Assembly (NCBI GenBank): GCA_036397255.1
Contig: DASWJH010000066.1
Location: forward strand, 1-49,021
Origin: Nitrospiria bacterium
GTDB lineage: Bacteria > Nitrospirota > Nitrospiria > DASWJH01
Direction: 5' to 3'
DNA length: 49,021 bases
Part shown: in pieces, positions 16,691 through 26,274 of the stretch
Layout of the letters: each line of letters begins with the position of its first letter
How positions within the stretch are numbered: position 1 is the stretch's first letter
Program-made: the position numbers and the translations under genes
The notes under the pieces: model-generated
Databases searched by the model: none
What the model saw: only the letters and a program-made list of their open reading frames with translations
What the model was told of the DNA's origin: nothing

Positions 16691-16758
16691 AAATTAAAAA
16701 AATCTTTTCAAGATAAAACTGAAAAACTAAAAAGCAAAGAATTGTTTTTTTTAAAAGG

Positions 16759-17523
16759 TCAAATTAACCCCATTTTTTTTAAAAAAGTTTTCATATATAA
16801 AAAGAGAGTGTCTTTGTGTTGGGTCAAACGGTGGTCTCCTCCAGCAATCATTAAAAGTTCCGAAGGGCGTGCTTTTGAGGCTTGAATAAAGGAAAAACTG
16901 TCTGATATTGGGACGGACTCGTCGTTCAACCCGTGAATCATTAGGGTTGGGGTTTGATATTTCTGCAAGAGGGTTTCCACCGGATAATTTTGAGCATCCT
17001 CAACCAATTCCTTTCCGATCGTTACCTCTACCCAATCATTTTTTATGGTTATTTCTCCTTTTTCCTCTAAGCTTTTAAGACCCTGAGGGCCAAGCTCCCT
17101 TTTACGATTTTCAAGAAATCGAAAAGCAGGGGCGATAAGAAGGTTTGCGTCAATCTGGTTTGGGTGGTTTGCGGCATACCAGGCGGCGGTTTGGCCTCCC
17201 ATGGACGATCCAATCAGGACCAGGTTTTTAAAGTTTTCTCCTTGAAATTGAATGATTTGGCCGAGATCCTCTAAATTTTTTGTAACGGTTAATCCTTTCA
17301 TAGTCCCACTGGAGTTTCCATGTCCACGGTGGTCAAATGCTAGAAAAGCTGTTCCAATTTCATTAAACCGTTCTTGGAGAAAAAGAACCTTTTCTCCGCG
17401 CTGATGGGAGGCAAAACCATGGATATAAATGATCAACGTTTCCGTACCGCTCTTTCCAGAGGGAGACGTAAAAGAGTAGTCTAGGAATTGATTTGAATTT
17501 TTTGAAAAATTTAATTTTGGCAT
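16759..17523 (-). CDS. Alpha/beta hydrolase
   Basis: This 254-residue serine hydrolase has an oxyanion-region motif IIYIHGFASHQRGEK (about 29-43) and FDHRGHGNSSG. The nucleophile elbow is IGSSMGGQTA, with Ser near 106. The acid HGLNDESVPISDSF and the His in AGGDHRLTQHKD complete the catalytic triad. There is no signal peptide, so it is cytoplasmic. It resembles small esterases and acyl-peptidase-like hydrolases, but the substrate cannot be told. It is convergent with the lipoprotein gene upstream and divergent from der. Confidence 0.85.
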   Translation of the reverse strand: MPKLNFSKNSNQFLDYSFTSPSGKSGTETLIIYIHGFASHQRGEKVLFLQERFNEIGTAFLAFDHRGHGNSSGTMKGLTVTKNLEDLGQIIQFQGENFKNLVLIGSSMGGQTAAWYAANHPNQIDANLLIAPAFRFLENRKRELGPQGLKSLEEKGEITIKNDWVEVTIGKELVEDAQNYPVETLLQKYQTPTLMIHGLNDESVPISDSFSFIQASKARPSELLMIAGGDHRLTQHKDTLFLYMKTFLKKMGLI

Positions 17524-17679
17524 TTATCGGATAAAAAAGCGTTTATCGGATCTTAAACCCCCCCTCCTTATTAAGTCAATCTCAGGAAAAATTCCCTTCC
17601 TTGTGCAGATCAGAGGGGTGTGTTAAAATCACGCACCATTTTCTTTGGGTACCACTCTTTTTAAAAGGTCTTGAATAAC

Positions 17680-18984
17680 ATGAAGAAAGTTGCAATTGTC
17701 GGCCGTCCCAATGTTGGAAAATCAACTCTTTTTAACCGGTTATTAGGAAAAAGAATCGCAATTGTCCAAGATGAGCCCGGGGTTACCCGAGATCGGAATA
17801 TCCAGGGTTGTTCCTATGATGGAAAGAAGTTTTTCCTTTTGGATACCGGAGGAGTAATTTCGGAGAAAAAACGGGGAATGGAACAAGCGGTTATGCACCA
17901 GGTGAAGCTGGCTATAGGGGAGGCCGATCTTTTAATTTTTTTAATGGATGGGAAAGAGGGTTTAACCCCTTTGGATCAAGAAATCCACCGAATGCTCTGC
18001 AAAAGCGGAAAGACACTTTTTTATGGGGTGAATAAAGTAGATGTAAAAAATAGTGAGAAAAATTTTTCAGATTTCTACCGGTTGGGTAAGGTCACCTTTT
18101 TCCCTCTTTCTTCTGAGCATGGACGTGGGATTGGTGATTTGATGGAAGCCCTTTTTCCTTACTTAGGGGACAATGAAAAAATCGATTTTAATCCCAATAT
18201 AAGAGTAGCGGTATTGGGCCGACCCAATACCGGAAAATCAACCCTTATTAACACGTTGTTGGATGAAGAACGGTTGGTGACCAGTGAGGTTCCCGGGACT
18301 ACTCGGGATTCCATTGATACACAGGTGATCCACCAAACGGAAACGTTTCTTTTTATTGATACGGCTGGAATTCGAAAGCGGTCCAAGGTGAAAGGAGATG
18401 TTGAATATTATAGTGTTCAGCGGGCCCTTCAGAGTTTGAAACGATGTGACGTTGCTCTTCTCCTATTGGATGCGGTGGAGGGAATCACTGACCAGGATAC
18501 CAAAATTGCAACCGCCATTCAAACCGAAGGGAAAGGGTGTCTTCTTGTTTTAAACAAAATCGATCTTATTTCGGATTTTGGGAAATTTAAAAAGGAGAAA
18601 GCGGATTGGATCCAAAAGCACTTTCCTTTTTTAACTTTTGCCCCGGTTTTATTTATTTCAGGAAAAAAAAAGGTAGGCATACAATCCCTCTTTCAGAACA
18701 TTCAGGGGGTGATGCAAGAATACGAAAAGCGGGTTGGGACCGCAGATTTAAACCGGGTGTTTGAAAAATTAGTTTCCGAGTACCCTCATCCTCTTTACAA
18801 GGGCAGGGAGGTAAAGTTTTATTTTATGACTCAAGTGGGGATAAAGCCTCCCTCCTTTGTCGTTTTTATAAAACGAAAGGTGGGAGTCAAGGTTTCCTAT
18901 GTGCGTTATTTGGAAAATGGTATCCGAAAGGCTTTCTCCTTTAAAGGTGTTCCCTTAAGGATTTTTTTACGAGAACGGACTTAA
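17680..18984 (+). CDS. der: GTPase Der (ribosome assembly)
   Basis: Der has two tandem GTPase domains and a C-terminal KH-like domain and helps assemble the 50S subunit. The first G domain has GRPNVGKSTLFN, DTGG and NKVD; the second has GRPNTGKSTLIN, DTAGIRKRSKV and NKID. The KH-like end runs from about residue 350 (RVFEKLVSEYPHP). I choose ATG 17680, giving MKKVAIVGRPNVGKS. A TTG at 17671, three codons upstream, is closer to AAAAGG and could be used instead. The length of about 434 residues is typical. Confidence 0.95.
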   Translation: MKKVAIVGRPNVGKSTLFNRLLGKRIAIVQDEPGVTRDRNIQGCSYDGKKFFLLDTGGVISEKKRGMEQAVMHQVKLAIGEADLLIFLMDGKEGLTPLDQEIHRMLCKSGKTLFYGVNKVDVKNSEKNFSDFYRLGKVTFFPLSSEHGRGIGDLMEALFPYLGDNEKIDFNPNIRVAVLGRPNTGKSTLINTLLDEERLVTSEVPGTTRDSIDTQVIHQTETFLFIDTAGIRKRSKVKGDVEYYSVQRALQSLKRCDVALLLLDAVEGITDQDTKIATAIQTEGKGCLLVLNKIDLISDFGKFKKEKADWIQKHFPFLTFAPVLFISGKKKVGIQSLFQNIQGVMQEYEKRVGTADLNRVFEKLVSEYPHPLYKGREVKFYFMTQVGIKPPSFVVFIKRKVGVKVSYVRYLENGIRKAFSFKGVPLRIFLRERT

Positions 18985-19117
18985 ACCCTTTTTCTTTGAC
19001 CTGGATAATAAACTTTCGATAGGGTAAAATGGAGTAAAAAAGTGGAAAAAAGTGTAAAATTTTGTTTTTTTTTGTTTTTCCTGGTTATTTAAGAATCCGC
19101 GTTTATGGAGGGGAAAA

Positions 19118-19366
19118 ATGATTCCAGATATTATGACGGCCCGCCAGGTGGGGGCCTATTTACAAGTAGATGAAAGGACGATTTATAAGCTGGCACGGAA
19201 GGGAGGTGTTCCATCGATGAAAATTTCCGGGCAATGGCGTTTTAAAAAGGATTTGATCGATGCTTGGATAGAGGAAGGGTGCCTAAAAAATGGGCCACTT
19301 CCTGGAAAATCAGGAAAAGAAGGGCATTCCTTAAGATCTTCGGTTTCTTTGGTTCGAAAGAGGTAG
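19118..19366 (+). CDS. Excisionase-type helix-turn-helix DNA-binding protein
   Basis: The 82-residue product has one HTH_17/MerR-like domain: MTARQVGAYLQVDERTIYKL, then RKGGVPSMKISGQWRFKKDLIDAW. This is the form shared by phage excisionases and many small chromosomal regulators. A basic tail follows. GGAGGGG lies before ATG 19118. The stop (TAG) abuts the recJ ATG, so the two are co-transcribed and probably translationally coupled. No integrase or attachment site is nearby, so a chromosomal regulatory or DNA-architectural role is more likely than excision. Such genes often stand next to recJ or sigma54-type loci, but the target is unknown. Confidence 0.85.
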   Translation: MIPDIMTARQVGAYLQVDERTIYKLARKGGVPSMKISGQWRFKKDLIDAWIEEGCLKNGPLPGKSGKEGHSLRSSVSLVRKR

Positions 19367-21115
19367 ATGATGAGATTAGGAAAAAGTTGGAAGAAGCGAG
19401 AAGGCTCTAAAGATCTTCAGTGGATATTAAGTGACACTTTGAAAGTTAGCCCCATTATTGCCAGAATTTTAATAAACCGTGGCATAACCTCCCCGGAGGA
19501 AGCCCAGGACTTTATAAATTCCGGCCCATCTTCTCTTCACCCCCCTTTTCTGTTGCCGGACCTTTCCAAAGCCTTGGACCGGATATTAATGGCCCTCCAA
19601 AAGGGGGAAAAAGTCGTTATATATGGGGATTATGATGTAGATGGAGTCACGGCCACCTCTCTCTATTTAGAATTTTTTAAAACCCTGGGGAAAAGAGTGG
19701 ACTATTATATTCCTGACCGTATAGCTGAAGGATATGGTTTAAACCTATTCGCCATTCAAAACCTGGTCAATGAAGGAGTCCAACTACTTATAACGGCCGA
19801 TTGTGGAACGACCTCCGTTAAGGAGATTTCATGGGCGCAGGAAAATGGAATGGATGTAATTGTAACGGATCACCATCAACCTCCACCGGAAACCCCTCCC
19901 GCTTATGCCTTAATTAATCCCCACCGCGAGGATGGGGAATATCCTTTCACTGGATTATGTGCGGTGGGTATTGCTTTTAAATTGGTTCAAGGGTATTTCC
20001 TTAAAATGGAGAACTCCCGTCCCGCTTTGGATGAACGGTTAATTCCCTATTTGGACTTGGTGGCACTCGGTACGATTGCTGATGTTGCCCCCCTTCGGGG
20101 TGAAAATCGGTTCCTTGTAAAAGAAGGTTTGAAGGTGCTTTCGCAAACCCCGCGGTTGGGGTTAGATGTCCTTAAAAAAGTGTGCGGGGTGAATAACCGT
20201 CCAGTGAATGTGGGAACGGTAGGGTTTGTTTTGGGCCCCCGAATCAATGCCGGAGGGCGGATGGCCAATGCCAATGAAGGTGTTGTTCTATTAACCACCT
20301 CTTCCGCGGAGGAAGCACAAAGGGCAGCCCTTTACTTAAATCAACAAAATCAGGAGCGCCAGCGAATTGAAGCGGAAATTCTTAAGGAAGCCAATGAAAA
20401 AATTGCCGCGGAGGTTAATTTTGATAAGGAAAAAGCGTTGGTTTTGGCCTCCCCGCGATGGCATCCTGGGGTTATTGGAATCATTGCTTCACGATTGGTA
20501 GAGCGATATTACCGTCCAACGATTATTATTTCCATTAATCCAGATGGGGTGGGGAAAGGCTCCGCTCGGAGTATTCCCTCTTTCCATTTATATCAAGGGT
20601 TGCTCCAATGTTCAGAACTTATGGAGGGGTTTGGGGGCCACAAATATGCTGCAGGGCTTACCATCCGGGCCGAAAAAATTGATTCTCTTCGGGAAAAATT
20701 TTCATCCCTTGTTGAAAAAACGCTAACTCCAGAGGAATTGGAGCCTTGCCTGATGATTGATGCAGAGGTCCAACTGGATGATTTAAATCTGCAGCTTACG
20801 GATGAGCTCGAAACACTATCCCCGTACGGGGCTGCCAATCCGGAACCGGTTTTTATGACAAGGTCTCTAGAACCCTTATTCCCCAGAGTAGTCGGGAAAG
20901 ATCATTTGAAAATGCGGGTTCAAAGGGGAACCCTGAGTTGTGACGCAATCGGATTTCAAATGGGATCTGTTTTTTCCAATCTTCTGAGGCAGGAGGTTCG
21001 GATTGATATGGCTTTCTCTTTAATTCAGGATATTTGGAGGGGTGAAAAAAAACTTCAGCTCCGAATCCGGGACCTGCGAAATCCAATGGGTTCGGTGGAA
21101 GAAAAACGTATTTAG
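19367..21115 (+). CDS. recJ: Single-stranded-DNA exonuclease RecJ
   Basis: RecJ degrades single-stranded DNA 5' to 3' in recombination and mismatch repair. The DHH domain shows GDYDVDGVTATSLYLEF (about 86-102), LLITADCGTTSVKEI and VTDHHQPP, which supply the metal ligands. The substrate-binding domain has GFVLGPRINAGGRMANANEGV. The DHHA1 domain has GVIGIIASRLVERYYRP and GFGGHKYAAGLTI. An OB-like C-terminal domain completes the usual 580-residue form. It follows the HTH gene with no gap and is 24 bases upstream of rel, so the three form one operon. Confidence 0.96.
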   Translation: MMRLGKSWKKREGSKDLQWILSDTLKVSPIIARILINRGITSPEEAQDFINSGPSSLHPPFLLPDLSKALDRILMALQKGEKVVIYGDYDVDGVTATSLYLEFFKTLGKRVDYYIPDRIAEGYGLNLFAIQNLVNEGVQLLITADCGTTSVKEISWAQENGMDVIVTDHHQPPPETPPAYALINPHREDGEYPFTGLCAVGIAFKLVQGYFLKMENSRPALDERLIPYLDLVALGTIADVAPLRGENRFLVKEGLKVLSQTPRLGLDVLKKVCGVNNRPVNVGTVGFVLGPRINAGGRMANANEGVVLLTTSSAEEAQRAALYLNQQNQERQRIEAEILKEANEKIAAEVNFDKEKALVLASPRWHPGVIGIIASRLVERYYRPTIIISINPDGVGKGSARSIPSFHLYQGLLQCSELMEGFGGHKYAAGLTIRAEKIDSLREKFSSLVEKTLTPEELEPCLMIDAEVQLDDLNLQLTDELETLSPYGAANPEPVFMTRSLEPLFPRVVGKDHLKMRVQRGTLSCDAIGFQMGSVFSNLLRQEVRIDMAFSLIQDIWRGEKKLQLRIRDLRNPMGSVEEKRI

Positions 21116-21139
21116 ATGTGTCCTAAAGGGTAAAAAGAA

Positions 21140-23281
21140 ATGGAACAATCGGTTGAACAATTAATCAAAAGGGTGTTGTCCTACAATCCCCAGGCTGAAG
21201 TTGAAAATATTCGCAAGGCCTTTGAGGTATCGGCCAAAGCCCATCAGGGACAAACCCGACGCTCAGGGGAGCCTTATGTGAAACACCCCATTGAGGTGGC
21301 TTCCATTCTTACTGATTTGAAGTTGGATGTTCCTTCCATTGTGGCGGGTTTTTTGCACGATACTGTTGAAGATACTCACCTTTCCCTCGAGGAAGTGGAA
21401 AAAGAGTTTGGTTCTGAAATTTCTTTATTGGTCGAAGGGGTTACTAAAATCAGTAAAATCCGTTTTACCACCCATGAAGAACGACAAGCTGAGAATTTTA
21501 GAAAAATGCTTCTTTCTATGTCTGAGGATATTCGGGTGATTTTAATTAAATTAGCTGATCGTTTGCATAATATGAGAACCCTTCAACACCTTCCCGAACT
21601 CAAGCAAAAAAGAATTGCCCAGGAAACTTTGGATATTTATGCCCCCCTTGCCAACCGTTTAGGAATTGGTTGGATTAAAAGTGAACTGGAAGACCTTTGC
21701 TTTTCTTTTCTAAAAAACGAGGTCTATAAAAAACTGAGTAAAAAAGTAGCTAAGAAACGGGAGGAAAGGGAGCGTTATCTTCAGGAAGTGATTGAAGTGG
21801 TGAAAAAGAGTCTTAAAGAATACGGTTTGCCCGGTCAGGTGGTAGGCCGGTCAAAACATATTTACGGAATTTATCAGAAAATGGAACGTCAGGGAATTCC
21901 CTTTGACGAAGTTTATGATCTGGCCGGGGTCAGAATTATTACTGATTCAGTTGTGAACTGTTATGCCATATTTGGGATGGTTCATTCCCTTTGGCGTCCG
22001 GTCCCTGGGCGGTTTAAAGATTATATAGGGGTTCCGAAATCTAACCGGTATCAATCCCTTCATACCACCGTCCATGGACCTACAGGGGAGAGGGTAGAGT
22101 TCCAAATACGGAGCCAGGAAATGCACCACATTGCGGAAGAGGGAATTGCCGCTCATTGGAAATACAAGGAAAAGGGAAAAATTGATTCCAAAGATGATAA
22201 GGTGTTTGCGTGGCTTCGCCAAATGGTGGAGTGGCAGCATGAATTGGCGGATCAACGGCAATTTATGGATTCTTTGAAGGTTAACCTTTTTCCAGATGTT
22301 GTTTATGTGTTTACCCCGAAAGGGGAGGTTAAGGAATTGGTGAAAGGGTCTACCCCGGTTGATTTTGCGTATAGTATCCATACCGAGATCGGCCATCGCT
22401 GCGTGGGGGCAAAAATTGATGGAAAGATTGTGCCGTTGAAGTACCCTTTGAAGAGTGGGGACCGAGTGGAAATCATAACCACTCCCATCCATACCCCCAG
22501 TAAAGATTGGTTAAAATTTGTCAAAACCTCCCGGGCCAAGGCTCGGATAAAACATTGGATAAAGATAGAAGAGCGTAAGAGAAGTTTGGAAATTGGTAAA
22601 CGGCTTTTGGAACGGGAAATGAGGAAAAACCACCTGAGTCCCAGTGAGTGTTTTAAGTCCGAGAAATTATTAAATGTGGGAAAGGAAATGGGAATTGAAA
22701 ACGTGGAGGAACTGATTGTCACTCTTGGTTATGGAAGGGTTTCTCCCCACCAGGTTGTCAACCGATTGCTTTCGGATGAAAAATTAAAAGAAGGCTTAAA
22801 AGAAAAGCTGGCCCGAAAAATAGGTCTTCCCCAACAGGGGGTAAAAATAAAAGGGGTGGGGGATATTTTGATTCATTTTTCCAAGTGTTGTAATCCCGTC
22901 CCGGGAGACCAGATCATCGGGTTTATTACGCGGGGTAGGGGACTTTCCATTCATTCGGTAGATTGTCCCAACATTGATGAATTGGATTACGATAAAGACC
23001 GTCTAATGGATGTGGATTGGGATACCGAGGGAACGGTCATGCATCCCGTTAAAATTTCCGTTCTTACGGTGGATCGCCCGGGGCTTTTGGCAAGTGTTTC
23101 CTCATCCATTAGTTCCGCTAAGGCAAATATTAGTCATGCTCAAATTAATACAACCGATGACCAGCGAGCTGTTTTAAAGTTCGTGGTCAATATCCAAAAT
23201 AAAGCTCACCTGGATAAGGTTCTTAAAAAAATTGAACAGGTCGAAGGGGTTTTACAGGCCCACCGGGTTCGACAAGGGTAA
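21140..23281 (+). CDS. rel: Bifunctional (p)ppGpp synthetase/hydrolase
   Basis: Rel makes and degrades the stringent-response alarmone. The HD hydrolase domain is intact (HPIEVASILTDL, FLHDTVEDT at about 72-80). The synthetase domain has YDLAGVRIITDSV and RFKDYIGVPKSNRYQSLHTTV; the RFKD form is the one found in bifunctional enzymes rather than synthetase-only RelA. VEFQIRSQEMHHIAEEGIAAHW follows. TGS (VYVFTPKGEVKELVKGSTP), zinc-finger-type (CCNPVPGD, VDCPN) and ACT (SVLTVDRPGLLASVSSSIS) domains fill the C-terminus. At 713 residues it is full length. It appears to be the only Rel gene here and shares an operon with recJ. Confidence 0.96.
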   Translation: MEQSVEQLIKRVLSYNPQAEVENIRKAFEVSAKAHQGQTRRSGEPYVKHPIEVASILTDLKLDVPSIVAGFLHDTVEDTHLSLEEVEKEFGSEISLLVEGVTKISKIRFTTHEERQAENFRKMLLSMSEDIRVILIKLADRLHNMRTLQHLPELKQKRIAQETLDIYAPLANRLGIGWIKSELEDLCFSFLKNEVYKKLSKKVAKKREERERYLQEVIEVVKKSLKEYGLPGQVVGRSKHIYGIYQKMERQGIPFDEVYDLAGVRIITDSVVNCYAIFGMVHSLWRPVPGRFKDYIGVPKSNRYQSLHTTVHGPTGERVEFQIRSQEMHHIAEEGIAAHWKYKEKGKIDSKDDKVFAWLRQMVEWQHELADQRQFMDSLKVNLFPDVVYVFTPKGEVKELVKGSTPVDFAYSIHTEIGHRCVGAKIDGKIVPLKYPLKSGDRVEIITTPIHTPSKDWLKFVKTSRAKARIKHWIKIEERKRSLEIGKRLLEREMRKNHLSPSECFKSEKLLNVGKEMGIENVEELIVTLGYGRVSPHQVVNRLLSDEKLKEGLKEKLARKIGLPQQGVKIKGVGDILIHFSKCCNPVPGDQIIGFITRGRGLSIHSVDCPNIDELDYDKDRLMDVDWDTEGTVMHPVKISVLTVDRPGLLASVSSSISSAKANISHAQINTTDDQRAVLKFVVNIQNKAHLDKVLKKIEQVEGVLQAHRVRQG

Positions 23282-23319
23282 TCCCGGCTTCATGACGGCC
23301 GTTCTTGCAATACGGGATT
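23280..23319. repeat. 7-bp inverted repeat after rel
   Basis: AATCCCG (23280-23286) is matched by CGGGATT (23313-23319) across a 26-base gap. It lies directly after the rel stop and has no T-run, so it is at best a weak termination or stability element. Confidence 0.35.
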
Positions 23320-23423
23320 GGAAAAGCTTCTTTTAGAATCTCATCTCAATTTCAAAGATAAAACCCCTGACCGACAATAATTCCCCACTAACCAAAAGGT
23401 GTTGCTGACCATCTTTTTTTAAA

Positions 23424-24965
23424 ATGAAAACAACATTTTTTTCACTTCGTCAAAAGATTGGGCTGTGGGGGGGGATTCCCTTAACCCTAATTTTTTTCGG
23501 TTTGTTCCCCATGGAAGGGTTAAGTGCAGAAGGCAAAAAAGTACTTGCGATTGCTTTTTTAATGGCCTTTTGGTGGATGACCGAGGCTATTCCTTTGTAT
23601 GCCACAGCGCTGATTCCCTTAGCTGCCTTTCCTCTTTTGGGCATTATGAGGGCGGGGGATTTGGCCTCTTCCTATGGTCATCATTACATTTACTTTTTTA
23701 TGGGAGGTTTTTTTCTAGCCAAGGCCATTGAAAAATGGAATCTTCATGGGCGAATGGCCCTATCCATTATTTCTTTCGTCGGAACAAGTCCTCGAGGAAT
23801 TATTTTTGGAATCATGGCTGCTACGGCTTTTTTATCCATGTGGATTTCGGATACAGCTTCTACGATGGTGATGTTTCCCATCGGGTTGGCGATTTTATTC
23901 CACGTTGAAAACGCTTTAAAACTGAGCCCATCTGAAAATGATCTTGATTACAAAAATTTTGCTTCCTGTTTGATTTTAAGCATCGCTTATGCATCCTTGA
24001 TCGGAGGCATTGGCACTTTGATTGGGACTCCTCCAAATATTGTTTTTGCAAGTGCCATCAAAACGCTTTATCCGGAGGCCCCCGAGGTCACTTTTTTCAA
24101 GTGGATGATGGTCGGGTTGCCGTTGACCCTTGTTTTTCTTCCCCTGACTTGGGTTTATCTGACCCGATTTGCGCTTCCCGTCAAATTAGCGGAAATTCCA
24201 GGAGGCCAGGAGCTGATTCAAAACAAACGAAAAGAACTTGGACTGATGACAAAAGGAGAGAAATTTACCTCGGTTATTTTTATCCTAGCAATTATCGGTT
24301 GGGTTTTTCGAAAGAATATAGAGGTGGGGGCATTTACGATTCCCGGTTGGGCCCCTCTTTTTGGTTTAGAAAACCATGTCAATGATTCCACCGTGGCTAT
24401 TTTAGCCGCTTTAATCTTATTTATCCTTCCTGTGGATTTAAAAAAAAAGGAATTTGTTTTGGATTGGGAGCATGCCAAAGAGATTCCCTGGGGAATTCTA
24501 ATCCTGTTTGGAGGTGGGATTGCCTTGGCCTCTGCCATCCAGTCCAGTGGGCTTTCCCAATGGATTGGAGAGGGGTTGGCTGTTTTAGAGGGATTGCCCA
24601 TCGTTTTGGTCATTTTGGGGATTTGCTTGGTAATGACCTTTTTGACGCAAGTGACTTCTAATACAGCGATCTCCACTGTCTTTATGCCCATAATGGGTTC
24701 CATGGCCGTGGCCATGGAAGTCAATCCGATGCTGTTTATGGTTCCCACCGCGATGGCCGCCTCCTGCGCCTTTATGCTTCCCGTGGCTACCCCACCCACA
24801 GCCATTGTATTTGGGAGTGGTTACATTTCAATTACACAGATGGCCAAGGCGGGCTTAGGGCTTAATCTGATCGGGGCCTTACTCATCACGTTAGTGGTTT
24901 ATCTGATTGCTGTACCCGTCCTAGGGATTTCGTTCTCTGGTTTGCCCCATTGGGTTGGATTTTAA
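23424..24965 (+). CDS. DASS-family anion/dicarboxylate transporter
   Basis: This 513-residue inner-membrane protein belongs to the SLC13/DASS sodium-coupled family for dicarboxylates, sulfate or similar anions. It has about 11 hydrophobic segments. The two substrate/sodium motifs are present: GGIGTLIGTPPNIVFA (first) and TQVTSNTAISTVFMPIMGS, with LPVATPPTAIVFGSGY (second). The early segment FLMAFWWMTEAIPLYATALIPL is also diagnostic. The exact substrate cannot be read from these motifs. Its stop overlaps the convergent DUF192 gene by four bases. Confidence 0.92.
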   Translation: MKTTFFSLRQKIGLWGGIPLTLIFFGLFPMEGLSAEGKKVLAIAFLMAFWWMTEAIPLYATALIPLAAFPLLGIMRAGDLASSYGHHYIYFFMGGFFLAKAIEKWNLHGRMALSIISFVGTSPRGIIFGIMAATAFLSMWISDTASTMVMFPIGLAILFHVENALKLSPSENDLDYKNFASCLILSIAYASLIGGIGTLIGTPPNIVFASAIKTLYPEAPEVTFFKWMMVGLPLTLVFLPLTWVYLTRFALPVKLAEIPGGQELIQNKRKELGLMTKGEKFTSVIFILAIIGWVFRKNIEVGAFTIPGWAPLFGLENHVNDSTVAILAALILFILPVDLKKKEFVLDWEHAKEIPWGILILFGGGIALASAIQSSGLSQWIGEGLAVLEGLPIVLVILGICLVMTFLTQVTSNTAISTVFMPIMGSMAVAMEVNPMLFMVPTAMAASCAFMLPVATPPTAIVFGSGYISITQMAKAGLGLNLIGALLITLVVYLIAVPVLGISFSGLPHWVGF

Positions 24966-25483
24966 TTTTTTACTTTCCTTTCTTTAAATTGAAATCGGGT
25001 ACCTAGGACAAGATGGTGGGTTTTTATCGTTCCGGATGCAGCTTCCAGAATATACTGTGCATTATGGGTGGTTCCATAAATTGGACAGGGGTCTTTTTGA
25101 CAGGGGGGGGCATTTTCCTTCAATTCAATAATTTCTTTATTGGAATTTAACCAAAGAATATCCAGTGAAATAAAGCAGTTTTTCATCCAAATCCGATACC
25201 CACCGGGCTTTGGGTAAAAGAACAACATTCCTCTATCCGAGGGGAGGTCTTTGCGAAACATGAGGCCCTGTTTCCTTTTTGAAAAAGTGTCGGCGATTTC
25301 AGCATAAAGGATAGAACCCGAAGGTAAAACAAGAGTTTCAAGACCATGGGGTATGATCCCCTGTTTTTTTTGAGAGGGGTTGGGGGTAGAATATATTTCC
25401 CTTAGGCCCCAAAAACCGATAAAAATTAAGATCAGGGATATGATGAAGGTTGTGGTTTTTAGTTTCTGATTTTTCCTTCCCAT
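24962..25483 (-). CDS. DUF192 family exported protein
   Basis: An N-terminal membrane anchor or signal (about 11-27) precedes a DUF192 domain: LYAEIADTFSKRKQGLMFRKDL, MLFFYPKPGGYRIWMKNCFISLDILWL, and a VLEAASG-type end (YILEAASGTIKTHHLVLG). DUF192 proteins are about 120-170 residues, usually exported, and of unknown function. WMKN is their signature. Two extra Cys lie in APPCQKDPCPIYG. It is convergent with the DASS transporter and its end overlaps the transporter stop. Confidence 0.85.
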   Translation of the reverse strand: MGRKNQKLKTTTFIISLILIFIGFWGLREIYSTPNPSQKKQGIIPHGLETLVLPSGSILYAEIADTFSKRKQGLMFRKDLPSDRGMLFFYPKPGGYRIWMKNCFISLDILWLNSNKEIIELKENAPPCQKDPCPIYGTTHNAQYILEAASGTIKTHHLVLGTRFQFKERKVKN

Positions 25484-25623
25484 TCCCTCATCCTAAGGAT
25501 GGTGACCATTAATTGTCAATGGGTCTAGATCGTCTTTCGGTTTTTTTTTTTTGACTTCGAAAATTTTTTGACCAATGTGTTTTGGTTGGTATTTTCTTAG
25601 TTTTTGGTTTTTTTATAAAATTC

Positions 25624-25652
25624 TCGACAAGTTGGATTGGGTATAGTATATT
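25624..25652 (+). promoter_or_regulatory. Sigma70-like promoter
   Basis: TCGACA (25624-25629) and TATATT (25647-25652) are separated by 17 bases, 26 bases before the ATG at 25678. This supports transcription of the orphan gene and argues against the longer open frame starting upstream. Confidence 0.55.
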
Positions 25653-25677
25653 TAAAAGTAGGTTCAGGAGTAAAGAT

Positions 25678-26151
25678 ATGCAACCTTTAATGCTGTTGGT
25701 CATGCTGGGAAGTGGAAGTGTTGTCAGAATCTCCGAGAGGGAGAATGGGGGTGTGGCCATCCATGTTTCACAGGGGTTTTCCCATAAGAAATATTTTAGG
25801 ACCGCTAAAAGCTATTCCGACCTAAGGTTTCATTTATCTCCTCCTATTCCCGGAGTAGAAGGGAATGGAATATTACTTTTAAGCCGGATTTTTATGGGGT
25901 TGGAGAATGTAAGGGATTGTTTGGTTTCCGGGCCCTGTAGCAAAAAAGAGGAATTTTTTTTAATCATTGGAGAGTGTGGCATGAGCCCTGAGGGGAATTT
26001 TCAATGGGAAACAGCTCGATTTGAACCCTTAGATCTCTCAACCCTATTGACTGTTACTCCCCGCAGATGCATTTTGACTTTTCTGGAAGCCGTCTATCCT
26101 TTAAAATACCAATATCGCTATTCAGCAGGCACAAGGGAAAATTTCAGGTAA
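25678..26151 (+). CDS. Hypothetical protein, unrecognised
   Basis: ATG 25678 is chosen because AGGAG (25666-25670) sits seven bases upstream and a promoter lies just before it. A longer in-frame start at 25582 has neither. The 157-residue product begins MQPLMLLVMLGSGSVVRISE and has mixed beta-type sequence (GGVAIHVSQGFSHKKYF, FFLIIGECGMSPEGNF). It has four Cys, including a CLVSGPC stretch, and no predicted membrane helices beyond a mildly hydrophobic start. I do not recognise a family. It stands alone between the DUF192 gene and the cobalamin gene. Confidence 0.6.
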   Translation: MQPLMLLVMLGSGSVVRISERENGGVAIHVSQGFSHKKYFRTAKSYSDLRFHLSPPIPGVEGNGILLLSRIFMGLENVRDCLVSGPCSKKEEFFLIIGECGMSPEGNFQWETARFEPLDLSTLLTVTPRRCILTFLEAVYPLKYQYRYSAGTRENFR

Positions 26152-26274
26152 GGTAGGACTTGAACCTTTCCCTTAAATCTTGTTATCTTATCAAACGTTT
26201 TTAAATTCTCAAATCCTTTATCAAAATGAAACCATTTCATATGGCAATCGCCCTTTCCACTTTTAATTTTAAAA

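Noticed and set aside
19118-19366. Prophage excisionase
   Set aside because: No integrase, attachment site or phage gene is nearby, and the gene is coupled to recJ.
25582-25677. Upstream extension of the orphan gene at 25678
   Set aside because: The promoter at 25624-25652 lies inside it, and ATG 25678 has the ribosome binding site.
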